This document shows positions 12,041-23,559 of a stretch of DNA of 64,000 bases, piece after piece. The position numbers and the translations under genes were made by a program. The notes below the pieces were generated by a model, which made no database searches, was not told the DNA's origin, and saw only the letters and a list, made by a program, of their open reading frames with translations. Numbering within the stretch: position 1 is the stretch's first letter; every line of letters begins with the position of its first letter. The stretch comes from Bettongia penicillata ogilbyi. Lineage: Eukaryota; Chordata; Mammalia; Diprotodontia; Potoroidae. Location of the stretch: positions 11,756,718 to 11,820,717 of the forward strand of contig JAJHZJ010000014.1 in NCBI GenBank assembly GCA_023548195.1, read 5' to 3'.

Positions 12041-12460
12041 ATGAAAACAATGTACACATATTGCAACATTGTGTGATGATCAAGTATGAATGACTCAACT
12101 CTTTTCAACAACACAATGACCCATGATAAGTACAAATGACTCCAGAAAGAAACTGATATTTACATCTAGATAAAGAAACATGATTGCCTCTGAATACAGA
12201 TCAATACTTTCATCATATACCTTTTAATTTTAATGGTTTTTCTCTTTTCAATGTTTCTTTTCTCAATGCTGTGACCAATGTGGAAGTATACTGTACATGA
12301 TAGCACATGTATAACTTTATCAAATTGCCTTCCATTTTAGGAAGACGAGGGATAGGGAAGGAGAGGCAAAATTTTGGGCCTCAAATTTTGTTAAAATGAA
12401 TGTCAAAAATTTTCTGGACTTGTTTTTGGGAAAAAATATTACTAAAAAAGAAAAGAGAAA

Positions 12461-12929
12461 CAGAAACCAAAACTGTACAAAAATGAAGCAAAGCATGAAA
12501 GATTTAAAAAATAAGTTATTTATGCTAATTACATTACCTTTCTTGGCAGAGATTTCTCAGCTATTAATGTAATTACAGTTACATATATTTTTGATGCACT
12601 TTGGACAAAATCTGTCCTTCTGCTTTTATGGAAACTATGAGGACATGTGGGCTAGATAAAAATAACACTGGGGAGGTCTGGAACTCCTTGAGTGTGAGAA
12701 TTTAAAGTATAGCTATTAATGGTTCACTATCAGTTTGGAAAGAAATATTCTGAGCATTATCCCAGGGAGACATTATTGTGTGTATGTGCGTACGTATGTC
12801 TGTATATATGTTATTGATAATTCATATAAAGGCATAGTTTGAATGATTACCAAATTTTAAGATAACAAAGATTGGAGAAATGACTAAAACAGATAAGAAA
12901 TTCAAGATGTAAAAATCAAAATTCCATAA
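12461..12929. other. No gene or repeat recognised
   Basis: This is AT-rich sequence between two L1 pieces. I see no reading frame of note, no RNA gene and no repeat I can name. A short GT/AC-rich patch lies at 12,777-12,810. Confidence 0.5.
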
Positions 12930-14545
12930 ATATTAAAAAATTACTTCATCAATACTGTTTCCTTATTTTTCCCACATCATCTTCAATAATTTTTCCCCTT
13001 GTCTGTCACATTTGATGGGTGTGAAGTGGTACCCTGCTTTAATATGCATTTTTCAAATCCATAGTGATTTAGAAACCTTTTTCATATGATCATAGATAGC
13101 TTTGATTTCTTCTGAAAAGTGCCTTTCAACTGAAAACATGTTTTGGACATTTATCAACTGAGGAATGGCCTGTATTACTAAAAATGTGACTCAGTTCTCT
13201 CTATATTTAAGAAATGAATTCTTATCAGAGCCACCATTAGTGAAACATCCCCCACTAAATTTTCTACTTTCCTTCTGATATTGACTGTATTCGTTTTATT
13301 TATGCAAAACCATTTTGAATTTAATAAAATCAAAATTGTCTATGTTTGGCCAATACTCTGGATCTCTGGTTTGAGCATAAATTCAACCATTATTCATACA
13401 TCTGACCGGTAAGCTATTTTTACTCCCCTAATTTTTTATGAAATCACGATTTATATTTCAATTAAGTCACCTTTTTGACATTTTCTTGGTATACAGTATA
13501 AGATGTTGGTCTACATCTAGTTTCTGCCATACTGTTTTCCAGTTTCCTCAGCAGTTTTTTGTCAAAAAGTAGGTTCTTGTCCCCAAAATTTGGGTCTTTA
13601 TGTTTCTCAAACACATTGCAATGGTCATTTACTACTGTTTACTGTGTATCTAAATCTATTCCACAGATCGACCATTCTTTTTCTCAGCTAGTACTAAATT
13701 ATTTTGTCGAGTACCACTTCATAATACAGCTCAAGATCTCATATAGTTAGCCCATTTTCCATCATGTTCTTTTGATTTCCTTCATTTTCTTATTCTTTCA
13801 GATGATTTTTATTTTCATCTCTATAAAATAATTTTTTAACCCTTTGAAATGTTTGTTTTTACTCTATAGATTTTTCTGATGTAATTTGGTTGGTATGACA
13901 ATGAAGAAGTAAATTCAATTGGGCAGAATTGTTAGTTTTATAATATTTTCTTGCCCTACCATGAGTAATTGACTTTTTTTTCAATTTCTCAGATCTGTCT
14001 TTATTTTTGTACAAAGTGTTTTGTAATTTTCTTCGCATAATTCCTGGGTTTGTCTTGTCAGATAGACTCCTAAGCATTTTATATTATCTACAGTTATTTT
14101 AAATGGAATTTCTTTTTCTATCCGTTACTGCTTGATTTTCTTGGTAATATGTGGAAATTCTGATTACTTATGTGAGTTTATTTTATATCCTGCTACCTTG
14201 CTAACATTTTCACTCATTTCAAGTTGTTTTTTAGTTTTTTTCCCTAGGATTCTTCAAATATGGTATATCATCCATTAAAAAAAAATACATTTTTTCGTCC
14301 TTGCTTATTCTAATTCCTTCAATTTCTTTTTTCTTTTCTTATCACTATAGTTAATATTTCTAGTGCATTATTAAATGAAAATCATCTTGATGGGCATCCT
14401 TACTTCACCCCAATATTACCAGGAAAGGTTCTAATTTATTTCCATTGCAGGTAATGATTGCTGATGGCTTTACATAGATACGATCTGTCATTTTAAGACG
14501 AACTCCATTTATTCTTATGTGTAATGGGAATTTAAGTGGGAAAAT
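12930..14545 (-). mobile_element. L1 fragment copy F (ORF2 RT to C-terminus)
   Basis: The minus strand reads from RT remnants at 14,400-14,540 to C-terminal remnants near 12,980 (antisense of 'cacatttgatgggtgtgaagtggtaccctg', found as 'cttctcatcag/ggtgtgatgtggtac' in other copies). Order and orientation fit one 5'-truncated element of about 1.6 kb that also lacks a clear 3' tail. All frames are broken. Confidence 0.7.
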
Positions 14546-14554
14546 CTTTCCCAT

Positions 14555-15003
14555 TCATTAAATGGTCATTGTGATCTGCTTAAATCACATGGAAGTCTAA
14601 GTCACATGTGGTGGGAGGAGCTTGGTAAACTGGTGGAGCAGGAAAGGTGGAGTAGAGTGGGGAGGAAGGTGGTTAGGCTAGTTGGAGCTAGAAAGAACAC
14701 AGACAACCAGGCACAGTTAGGCTTAGGAGTGTTTGTTTCTTTGTAGGAAAGTCCTAGCAGTGGGTGGGGAGTCTTGGGAATGGCTTTGCCCTTGCAATGA
14801 TAACCTGTATTGACTCCTTTGTCACTATGACTGATTTTGCTTTCTGGTTCTGTGATTTGGCTTTCTGGTGCCTAAATAAGTGTTTTTCATTTGCCTTCCA
14901 AATGGAAAATCTGTTATACTTTGTGAGTAAGAACTACGACAACATATTCACAGTCACCACCATTACTGTGGATATTGCCTTGGTGATAAATTTAATGTCA
15001 TGA
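14555..15003 (+). repeat. ERV-L-type 5' LTR, partial
   Basis: This stretch aligns by eye with the reverse complement of about 59,600-60,060, the 3' LTR of the ERV-L provirus at the window's end. Shared blocks include 'taagtcacatgtggtgggagga', 'cttgggaatggctttgcc' and 'gcttggtgataa/ccttgatgataca'. It is therefore the 3' two-thirds of the 5' LTR. The first 200-250 bases are missing where L1 copy F abuts. The LTR end near 15,000 is approximate, and I could not find a clear tRNA primer-binding site after it. Confidence 0.65.
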
Positions 15004-15812
15004 ACAGGATTGTAGGGTATAAAATCTCTATTTGCAGGCAGAAAGGATTTAGAGGAAGGCATTAATACTCCAGGATAGGAGGATTTACTGTATTTATTGC
15101 TAGCAAGGGAATGGGCTGAAAGTGGTGGACCACATAGAAGCTGGGACTCCAAAGTACAGTAGGGGGAACTTAGAGACTTGGAAAAGTATCTGCAAGGAAT
15201 ATCAATCAGACCAGGGAAAGAGTTGGCAGGGGTAAGTAAGAGAAGTTGAATTTATCTGCGAATTCTCAGCTTTTTGGCTCTCTTTTAAGCAATCTGACTG
15301 TGGGGGTCTCAGGTGGAAGGAAAGACTGTTCTTTTAGCTAAGAAGAAATGGAAGACTGGCAAAAGAAGTGTGCTTATGACCTTTGAACACCCCATTCTAG
15401 TTGTCATGGTGCCAACTTCCAGGGCTAAGGAGGGGGAAGAGGACAGAAAATGTAATTAAGTCAAATTTGGACAATGAAACAATGTAGCAGTAGAAGACTC
15501 CTAAGGCCAAAGCTCACCCCATAGTAGAGTGAAAACAAGAGAACCAGGATGGACATTTAAACACAGTGTTTAAGGAGATAATCGAGAATTTTGCTTAGCA
15601 AGAGGTAATAGAAATTTTGAGTTGGTTCACAGACAATGTGGGGGAATTGTTAACATCTTAGTTTGTAAGACTCAGTGATGAAGAAGCTAGAGGGCTTGAT
15701 AGATGGCATGGATGGCTTGAAATTTATAATTATCAGTCAAAATCCTTCTGTAAAGCAAGTCTATAAACGTTGCAATATATAAGGAGATAACAATACAACT
15801 AATCAGTTAGCT

Positions 15813-16242
15813 TTGGCTGAAAAAGGTTGCAGTAGGCAGTATCCTATTAACTCTATATGGCTTAGTGGAACTAAACCTTGGAATTCACTTAGGGACTGTA
15901 TAAGAAAGTTAAAGGAGGAGATAATGAAGACTGCCATAAAAACGGGAACCCCACATTCATACAATGATACCCTCTTTGCAGTTTCCCATAGGAATATAGT
16001 AGTGAAGACAACTCCTCTTTCTTATAAGCCCCTAGTTTTGACTCTAATAATTGTGGAAATAGGGAACTCTCAGAAGTGCTGGGCAACATTTCACAGTAAT
16101 CTAGGGAACTGGAGAAAAGGCAAATTTCCTTGAGAGAGAACAGTGAACAGCCAGTGGGTTCAAACTCAGAATAGAATGACAAGAAAAGAATTATATGCTA
16201 CTCTTTTGAGAACAGGGGTTGATTTTGGAAGCATAGATGGTT
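15813..16242 (+). pseudogene. ERV-L-type gag 3' remnant
   Basis: An open stretch of 106 codons (15,813-16,133) is followed, in another frame, by a block reading KELYATLLRTGVDFGSIDG at about 16,185-16,241. The equivalent block in the second ERV-L copy is KKELFTALLRAEPDFGSIDG at 63,990-63,910 on the minus strand. In a provirus this is the end of gag just before protease. Assignment as gag comes from its position; I recognise no zinc knuckle. A frame break separates the two pieces. Confidence 0.5.
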
Positions 16243-16246
16243 TTCC

Positions 16247-16615
16247 ATGCCAGAAGCATGGCTGACTCTATATCTAATCTGCTTCAGGTTATTGTCTCCT
16301 TGCTTCTCTTTGGCTTTTTACCTGTTAAACTTGTTCACTAGATTTCTTTTCTGCAGGCTCAGTACCTTCCAACTGCAAATGCCTGATTGTTTAATCTGGA
16401 TGTCACCCCTTGTCCACAACTGTGATGTATCACCCCTGGATCTGGCACTGACTTACCTCCAGATGCCAGCTAAAGAACTGACGTCTCAAATGGGACCTCT
16501 TGGGGCAAGGACAGCTCTACATCCAATCTCACCACGAATTAGCTATGGAAGAAGAGATCTTTGGCCCTTTCCACAAGATTTTGCACCACATTCATTCAAG
16601 GGGAAAATGAAGGGG
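16247..16615 (+). pseudogene. ERV-L-type 3' open region (post-dUTPase), copy 1
   Basis: About 120 codons are open before the LTR, encoding a hydrophobic stretch (SLAFYLLNLFTRFLF) and then LQMPDCL, NCDVSPLD and GRRDLWPF blocks. The same order occurs on the minus strand at 60,606-60,322 (LQMPDCL, NCDVSSLN, RRDFHALP). ERV-L elements are usually described as lacking env, and I do not recognise this sequence. It could be env-derived, a small accessory ORF, or a chance open frame. The frame continues into the LTR to 16,879, which is not meaningful. Confidence 0.45.
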
Positions 16616-16616
16616 T

Positions 16617-16740
16617 GTTTGTGCTCAAGACACATCTTAAGATGTTACTTTACATGCTCATTTTATGTGGTACCTCTTATCTTATTTTCAAGTTTTGTTG
16701 ATAGCAGTAGCCTAAGATATTGTTTTGGTTTTTTATTGTA
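16617..16740 (+). repeat. ERV-L-type 3' LTR, first about 125 bases
   Basis: Starting after a purine run (AAGGGGAAAATGAAGGGG), the sequence parallels the reverse complement of 60,290-60,170 in the second copy ('cacc/atcttaagat', 'atgctcattttatgtgg', 'ttgcctaagat'/'agcctaagatattgtttt'). It is cut off by L1 copy G. Confidence 0.6.
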
Positions 16741-17470
16741 TATTATTTCATTTTTTATTTTATTATTTTTTCTTTTAATGTTCTACAATCACTTCCTTAA
16801 AAAATTAAGATTTTATCCCCCCCACACCTTCCCCACACTATCCCCCTTCATCCCCATGACAGCATACAATTCTGTATAGGTTCTACATATACTTTCCTAT
16901 TGAGCACATTTTCACTATAGTCATGCTATGTAGTTGCACTAAAATAAATGGAAAAAATCACATAACAGATCAAAACATAAAACACTGAAACCTACACACA
17001 CACACAACATGATCTGCTACATACTGCGAATGACTTCCTTATTTCTTTCTCTGTGTGGAAGGCATTTTGCCTTAGAAAACCGTCATTGGGATTTTTTTTC
17101 CCATTAAGTTCTTGTATTATTACAAAGTTGCAAGTCTACCAGAAAAAAACTCTCACACACTGTGGTCGTTGCTGCGCACAAAGTTCTCCTGGTTCTGCTC
17201 CTTTCACTCAGCATCAGATCATATAAGTCCTTCCAGGCCTCCCTGAAGTCTTCTTATCATTTTTTATGGCACAATAGTACTCCATTACATTTATATACGA
17301 TAATTTATTAAGCCATTCCCCAATTGATGGGCATCCCCTTGATTTCCAGTTCTTGGCTACCACACAGAATGCTGCTATAAATATTTTTGCACATGTGGGA
17401 CCCTTTCCCATTTTTATAATCTCTTGGTGATACAGTCCTGGTAGCGATATTGCTGATTCCATGCTAGTTT
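16741..17470 (-). mobile_element. L1 copy G, 5'-truncated
   Basis: This minus-strand L1 3' end is about 730 bases long. Its 3' UTR is at 16,745-17,150 and the ORF2 C-terminus at 17,462-17,214 (82 open codons, with the WKSRGCPSIGEWLNKLSYINVMEYYCAIKND region and GRPGRTYMI). It is among the better preserved L1 tails in the window and interrupts the ERV-L 3' LTR. Confidence 0.82.
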
Positions 17471-17474
17471 AGTT

Positions 17475-18975
17475 TTATTGATCATTTCTTCCTATAACTC
17501 ATTTAATTTCCCCCTTAGCAACTTAGATGCAATACACTGTAGTTCATGTAGCTTTAGTATTGTTATTACTTCATTATCTGTGATACTTTTGTTGAAATCT
17601 AATTTATTCATTATTCCTTTTAATTAGATGTATTCTTTGTTTTTCCCCTGAGATCATGATTCCTACACCTGTTCTTTTTTAAACTTTAGCTGAAGCATAA
17701 TGGATTCTCTTCCAGTGCGTTACCTTTAGTCTATGTGTGTCTCTGTTCAAGATGGGTTTCTTGTAAACAAGATATTGTAGAATTCTGGTTTTTAATAAAT
17801 TCTACTATCTACTTCTTTTTTATGGGTAAGTTGATACTATTCACATTTGCTGTTATGATTATTGTGTATTCCCCTCAATTCTATTTTTACCTCTTTCTCT
17901 GTCTGTCTGTCTGTCTCTCTTCTTCCTTTCACCTCCTCGCCCTGTAAAGATTCTTCCTTCTGAATCCCACTGCTTCCATTCTGCTCTCTTTTCTATAAGT
18001 TACTCATATTCTCTTATCGTTTTCACCTCAGACTTCCAGACAGTGCAAGAAAAATTTCTATACCCAAGGTTCAAGTTCTTTCCATTCTGTGTAATAGCTC
18101 TTTCACACCTCTTCATGTAAGATCATTTAACCCCATCCTACCTCTTCTTTTCCCATTTTCCCGGTATAATCCTCTTTCTCATTCTTTTATTTCTTAGACA
18201 TCATCCCATCATACTCAACTCTGTCTCTATATGTGTCCTTCTAATTTCTCTAATGGCAATAAAGCCCTTAAGACTTAGAAGTATCATTCTCCCACATAGG
18301 AATGCAAAGATCAAATCTTATTGAAAACCTTAAATTTTATCTCCTGTCTACCATTTTATGCTTCTCTTGAATTTTGTACTTGAAAATCAGATTTTCTGTT
18401 CTGCTTTAATTTTTTCATCAGGGATGCTGACAAGTCCTCCACTCCTTTGAATCTTCATTATTTCCACATGAAGAATTCTACTGTTTCACTTGCTAGGTGA
18501 TTCTTGGTAGTAATCTTTGCTCCTTTCCTTTAAAGTCCTCTAATCCTTAAATGCAGAAGTTAGGCTATTTTGTAAAATCCTATGGTAATCCTGAATGTGG
18601 TTCCACAATATCTGAATTGTTTTGTTGTGATTGATTGAAGTGTTTTCTCTGTGACTTGAAAGCTGTGTAATTTGTTACAATTATTGCTGAAAGTTTTCAT
18701 TTTGAGATTTCTTTCAGGAGGTGTTTTTGAACTCTTGCAATTTTTATTTTACTCTCGGATTCTAGGATATTGGGACAGTATTGTGTTGTCATTTTTTGAA
18801 ATCTTGGCTCTTTTTTTGATTATAACTTTCAGTCAATCCAATAATTCTTAAATTATCTCAAAGTATGTTCCAAGTCAGCTATTTTTCTATTGAAATAATT
18901 CACATTTTCTTCTATTTTTTCAATCTTTTGGTTTTGTTTCGTTAGATTCCCTTTGACAATAAGGAGGTCAAATAA
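17475..18975 (-). mobile_element. L1 fragment copy H (ORF1 to ORF2 start)
   Basis: The minus strand runs from ORF1 remnants (18,970-18,370) through a purine-rich spacer (18,340-17,880) into the start of ORF2. Near 17,775-17,750 the antisense of the 'caagaaaca' endonuclease block is seen ('ttgtaaacaagatattgtag'). All frames are broken. A (CTGT)n tract lies at 17,897-17,920. Confidence 0.65.
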
Positions 18976-18989
18976 TTCAACATTTAAAG

Positions 18990-19640
18990 AAATAATATGA
19001 AGTTATTTCCTGGAATTTCAGTCATTAAAGCTGACACTTAAATACTTTAGTTATATGATGAGAAGTTGGAATTTATTGGAAAAAACCTAAATATTTTAAA
19101 GGATGGAAGGCAAAAGTAAAAGGGGACAAGAGAGGATGAGATGGATAGATAGAATCATGGAATTAATGAGTATATACTTGAACTGAATTTGAAAGATTGC
19201 AGAAAATAGAAGGGCTTGGTATGTTATATTCCATGGAATCATGAATGACTGAACAACAATCAATGAGGGCTGATGAGATCACAAAAGAAGATATTATAGA
19301 GAGTGGGTCAGGGTGAGGATAGGAGAGAACCCTGTGATAAACACGTGATTTCAAGGCTAGACATGAATGATTATTCAGCAAAGGAGGGAGGAAAGGGAAA
19401 CTCAGATAAGTAGGTTGAGAAGCAAGGGAGTGTGTTCCATAAATAGAAAGCAGAAAGCAGGAAGGAGAAAACAGTGATCAACAGTGTCAAACAACAGAGA
19501 GCTCAAGGAAAATGAGGACTGAGAAAAGGCCACTTCACCATGTAATACACATCTAAAGGAGAACAGTAGTCAATGGCACATAAGTGATATGAAATGAAGT
19601 AGAGAGAAGAGGGGCTTAACAGAGAAAGTTTTAATTTAAT
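18990..19640 (+). repeat. Interspersed mammalian-type repeat, family name not recalled
   Basis: The phrases 'gctgatgagatcac', 'gtgatcaacagtgtcaaa' and 'aggactgagaaaaggcc' occur in this order. I know them as part of a widespread mammalian interspersed repeat whose formal name I cannot give with confidence. A related stretch flanks HAL1 copy b (27,595-27,908 and 30,863-31,500). No coding frame was recognised. Confidence 0.4.
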
Positions 19641-19829
19641 TTATCATTTTCTTGTTCTTTATTTAGATTTAAGATAGTGATGCAAAAAAATATGAAAAAT
19701 GTGTTCCAAGTGTATTTTTAGAACACCAGTTGTTAAACATTTACCAGCACCTGATTGGTCCCAAGTGTCCTTAATGTTCATGTTCTTTCTTCATAACTTA
19801 AAAGTTGAATTTGAGCTAATCTGAGTGCA

Positions 19830-20098
19830 TTATAGACACAGCACTTGGCCTGGAGTCAGAAAAATCTGAATTCAAATCTGGGCTCAATCACTCTCTACCT
19901 GAGTGATACTGGACAAGCCAGTTAACCTCTGTTTCACTCAGTTTCCTTATATGTAAAATGGGAATAATAATAACACCTACCATTCAGGTTTCTTGTGAGG
20001 ATTAAATCAGATCATAATTGTAAAGTACTTAGCATAATACCTGGCACATAGAAAGTGCTATATAAAAGTTATTACTGATGTTGTTATTATTATTATTA
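19830..20098 (+). repeat. MIR-type CORE-SINE
   Basis: The sequence shows the hallmark order of a tRNA-derived CORE-SINE. It has a box-B-like GAATTCAAATC, then 'gacaagccagttaacctctgtttcactcagtttccttat', 'tgtaaaatgggaataataataacacctac', 'gtgaggattaaatcag', 'taaagtacttagcataatacctggcacatagaaagtgctatataaa' and a TTATTA-rich tail. It was made by pol III and spread using L2- or RTE-type machinery. The exact subfamily (MIR or a marsupial relative) cannot be settled by eye. Confidence 0.85.
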
Positions 20099-22450
20099 AT
20101 TGTAATATGATTCTGGTCATAGGAAGGGAAACTAATAAGTTTGGCCCTCAGGAGAGTGCCAGAGAGACTGACACAATGCATCCAACAATGTCTTGTCTGT
20201 TGTTTCTTTCATTTCCTTTTATAAAATAAAAATACATATTTATGGGTAGTATTTTCACCATGAAAGTGTCATTTTTCTTTTTATATGTAAAAGAATTAAC
20301 GATATTTATTGGAGACTGTGTATGGATTGATATTACTACATATATATCTTTATTTTATCCAAAATAATAAATGCATCTACAACCATCCATCTAGATCTGT
20401 TTCTGTAGTGAAATAAAACCTTTGCTGCTTTAGCATAAGTAACTATTTTTGTGCATCAATTTTGTAAGTCAACAAGTTATATAATTGCTTTTCAATTTGA
20501 AGTAATCATTCATTTGGTAAAATTGGTAAATAGTGTGTGTACCTCTAAAAAATCCTAATAAGCATTTGTCATCACTGATAAGGACAGAGAATAGGAAAAT
20601 AATACAAACATCTCTGTCAATGGCTCATGTCAAGAATCTACAAAGAATGGCCCCAGAGCTAAATCCATGCTCTCCACCCATCACACATCTATTTGTATAT
20701 TGTAAATGAGTAGTAAAATGTAACAAAACTTTATTTTAAAAAATTGGGAACTATCTCATTTTGACTGCTGAATATTGTTTAGCCTTCAGCAATCAAATTA
20801 TTTAGTTAAGCAAATCAAAACTTAATCACAGTAAGTACCACCCAAAGGTAGAAGTAAAAAATAAAAATAAACACAACAACAAAGGAAATAGAGGTCCCTG
20901 CCATCAGTCCTCTTTTGGTTGTCAACTAAGACTTCTACTTTCTCCTAATAAGGCATACCTCCTGTGTGCTGTACTTGAAACCAAGCATCCTTCCCATATT
21001 TGTGAAGAGAAGAGTGAGATTTGAAAAGAAAACTGGGCAAATGACAACTTGAGGGGATGATACATGACCTACACACTTAGCAGAGAAGAAATCTTGTTAG
21101 GTATGCCATAGGAGTCACAGCTACCAAGTCACACTTACAGAAACCCTTAGAAATTCATGATAATGGTTTGATCCTAGAAGGGATGATCTTTGTACTGTTT
21201 TGAAATATTGGTTAAGAAAGGTTCGAGGATTACTAATGAGGAGTATGTCTATTTGGTGCTTTTTTCCACTACTTAATTAGCATAAGTAATGGTAAATCAA
21301 TTGCAAATGTGCACTGTTGAAAAAAGTAACTTAATTTTGTGTTTTAGACTTATCTGCAGAAACAATTTTATTTCATGAAATGTTATGCTATATGCAAGAG
21401 TGTTGTCAAGATAATATTAGAAGATACTGTGTATTCCATAACTAAGGCCCAGCAATCAAGCTGTGCCCTAAATTTACCATAGCAATCCTTTGTCCTCACC
21501 CTCTGGACAAATACAGCCAAGGCAAAATCTCAGAATTGTTTTACAGAATTGTTCTAATTCTTTGACCAGTAGAAGTGTTCCCTGAGCTCAGACAATTTTA
21601 TGCAGTACCCACATTTCAATCATGAAGTCCTGATATAAATCAAACTTTTGTCATTGTTACTGTTACCTCTCCTTTCAAAGTGGGTACTTGACTGGGTGGA
21701 CTAGCACATGTGTCTAGTTTTCCTCCTTGCTTGCAAGATATTTCATTCACTGTAAAAAATAAACTTCTACAAGTCTCTGCAGTTATTCTCATCTGCTCTG
21801 TCTGGCTGGCTCCTGCTTCCAAGGGCCAAAAGGTTTGGTCCAGTTGACAATGTAAAGGGTAGATAAAGAAATGCCCAAATGGGCACAGTCCATATATAAC
21901 CTTAGATATCCCTTTATCCTAAACAATGTTTATAGAAATTGCAAATAGGAAAAATATACTAATACATGAAAATTCATTTTGGGATAAACATTCAAGAAAA
22001 ATAGTCACTATTAAACTCTTTCCTTTATCATTATCCCTTCAGTGTTTGAAAGGAAAGACTTACCTGAAAATACTATAATAGAGGCAGTCACTGTTTTTAA
22101 GTGAGCCACATGCCATTTTATAGGAAGGTAAAGATCTAATCAAAACAAAGAAAAGCATAATTACCACTTTTCAATCACTTAAAAGGGAAAGCCTTTATCT
22201 AATTCATAAATCTATAATGGAGAAAAGTCTGGAATATGTGTACACAGTGGAAGATATTACAATTCCCCCTAAAGATCTAGGTTAACCCTCTAACTCTTCT
22301 ACAATCTATAGGCCTCCTGAGACCACTGTGGGCTACAAAGAAAAATAATTAAAATTAACTAGTTAAATAAGAATCAACTAATTCAAAAGTAAATATAAGT
22401 AGCAACAAACTTCAAAATGCATAAGGAATGTATTTGATTTCGTTTTTCTC
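20099..22450. other. No gene or repeat recognised
   Basis: About 2.3 kb of AT-rich DNA holds only short open frames (the longest, 21,640-21,822 on the minus strand, is 60 codons) with no recognisable domain. Part of it could be the 3' LTR of the class I provirus that follows on the minus strand, but I could not find LTR termini or a second copy to compare. Confidence 0.5.
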
Positions 22451-22479
22451 CTTGACTGTGGTGGCTAGTTTATCACAAA

Positions 22480-23470
22480 ATCATTCACCTAAAAGTCAAT
22501 TGCTGATTAATTGATGAAAAAAACACAATGAATGTGAGACGTCTCTTTGTGTTCTGTTGACCTGAAATAAAGAGGGCTACTAAAGTATCAACAAGGGTCT
22601 TTAATGGAGACAAGGGAATTGTAATTTAGACAGTTAGCAGTACCAGAAATACTTCAGTGGGAGAAAGGGCAGAAGGGGCAGGGTTTCAATTCATTCAAGA
22701 GGGAGGAATTATTGGAAGAGGCAGTAAGAGAGAGGATTAAGTTGTATAGCAAGATTTCCTGAAGACTGGGGCAGCTGGATTATTGAGGGGGAGGGTAGTT
22801 CGACATCTGATAGGAAGAGTGGGTTCTAGATGAAGCAACAAGAAGTTTGCAGAGAAGCCAGAGGATAAGCTCCCACTCATTCAAACCTGTTCTCGCCATG
22901 GTGTCAGGGTCAGATAGCCCCTTTTGGTCAAGAGGAGGTACGTTCCTTACCAAGGAAGGCACTGAATATGGGCTGAATAATGATGATAGTGTTGATTGCC
23001 TTGGTCGTAAAGGCAGAGGAAAACTTAAGATAACTTCATTTGTACTTAGGGTTGGAAGGATATGTCAAAGTCACAATAGATGGGAATGGTTGAGAAAATC
23101 TAAGGAAGACATCACCCAGGTCGCTATTGAGTTGACCTACTCAAATACATCAATGCGACGCACAAGTAATTCTGGGCCCAGAGCAAAAATACTGCTATAG
23201 TCACAGATATGGCAGGGACTAAGTAGAGGATACAACCTGATGGAGGCAAAGAGCACAAGGATGTCTCAAGTGACAGAAAACAGAAAGAGAACAAGAGAAT
23301 GACTAAGGTCAGAAATGCAAGCCAGTGAGCAAGATGGCAATGCAACAAATAGAAAGTAAAACATTATCAACAGGACCAGGACAAATGCCAGGAGATCCAA
23401 TGGATAAATCCACAAGGAGCAAGGAACAAAATAATGGAATAGTGGAACCATGTAACACAGGAGACTCAGC
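22480..23470 (-). pseudogene. Possible class I ERV env remnant
   Basis: Downstream of integrase on the minus strand is an open piece of 61 codons (23,451-23,266) with a long hydrophobic run (LDLLAFVLVLLIMFYFLFVAL) that could be an env signal or membrane segment. It is followed by short open pieces at 23,348-23,124 and 22,962-22,780. No furin site, immunosuppressive domain or CX6CC motif was seen. The assignment is from position only. Confidence 0.35.
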
Positions 23471-23559
23471 CTACATCAGGCATCTAGGGGGAGTGCTCTG
23501 CTGATGTCACATGCTTCTTTTTCTGGATCAGATTGAGTTTGAGATCACCATTGATGGTT

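Larger units (their letters stand above)
8673..12460 (+). mobile_element. L1 copy E, old, internally deleted
   Basis: A plus-strand L1 begins with a degenerate GGGAGTCAAGGTGGTAGAG 5' box near 8675. A 5' UTR of about 800 bases is followed by a ruined ORF1 (about 9480-10,360) and a purine-rich spacer. A short ORF2 start with endonuclease remnants lies at about 10,905-11,240 ('ggaaactacatcttgctacaagg'). The element then jumps to the ORF2 3' end (11,450-12,030) and the 3' UTR ending 'gtcaaaaattttctgg' near 12,420. Most of the RT is absent, so there was a large internal deletion near 11,250-11,400. Confidence 0.75.
15004..16616 (+). mobile_element. ERV-L-type provirus, internal region lacking pro-pol
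   Basis: Between the partial LTRs lie about 1.6 kb of internal sequence: a leader (15,004-15,780), a gag remnant, and then the short region that in the second copy lies downstream of the dUTPase. The gag end (16,178-16,242) matches the gag end of the copy at 63,905-63,990. The next bases match 60,650 and lower of that copy. Everything between, i.e. protease, RT, RNase H, integrase and dUTPase, is absent. Confidence 0.7.

Noticed and set aside
14764..15003. A 79-codon frame with a counterpart at 59,748-59,473 in the second ERV-L copy
   Set aside because: Both lie in the LTR after the polypurine tract; shared residues follow from shared LTR sequence and stops occur at different points.
16232..16256. 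Spliced retroviral RNA copied back as the origin of the pol-less ERV-L
   Set aside because: The junction keeps the 'ccag' that an AG acceptor would remove, and no clear GT donor fits, so a genomic deletion is simpler.
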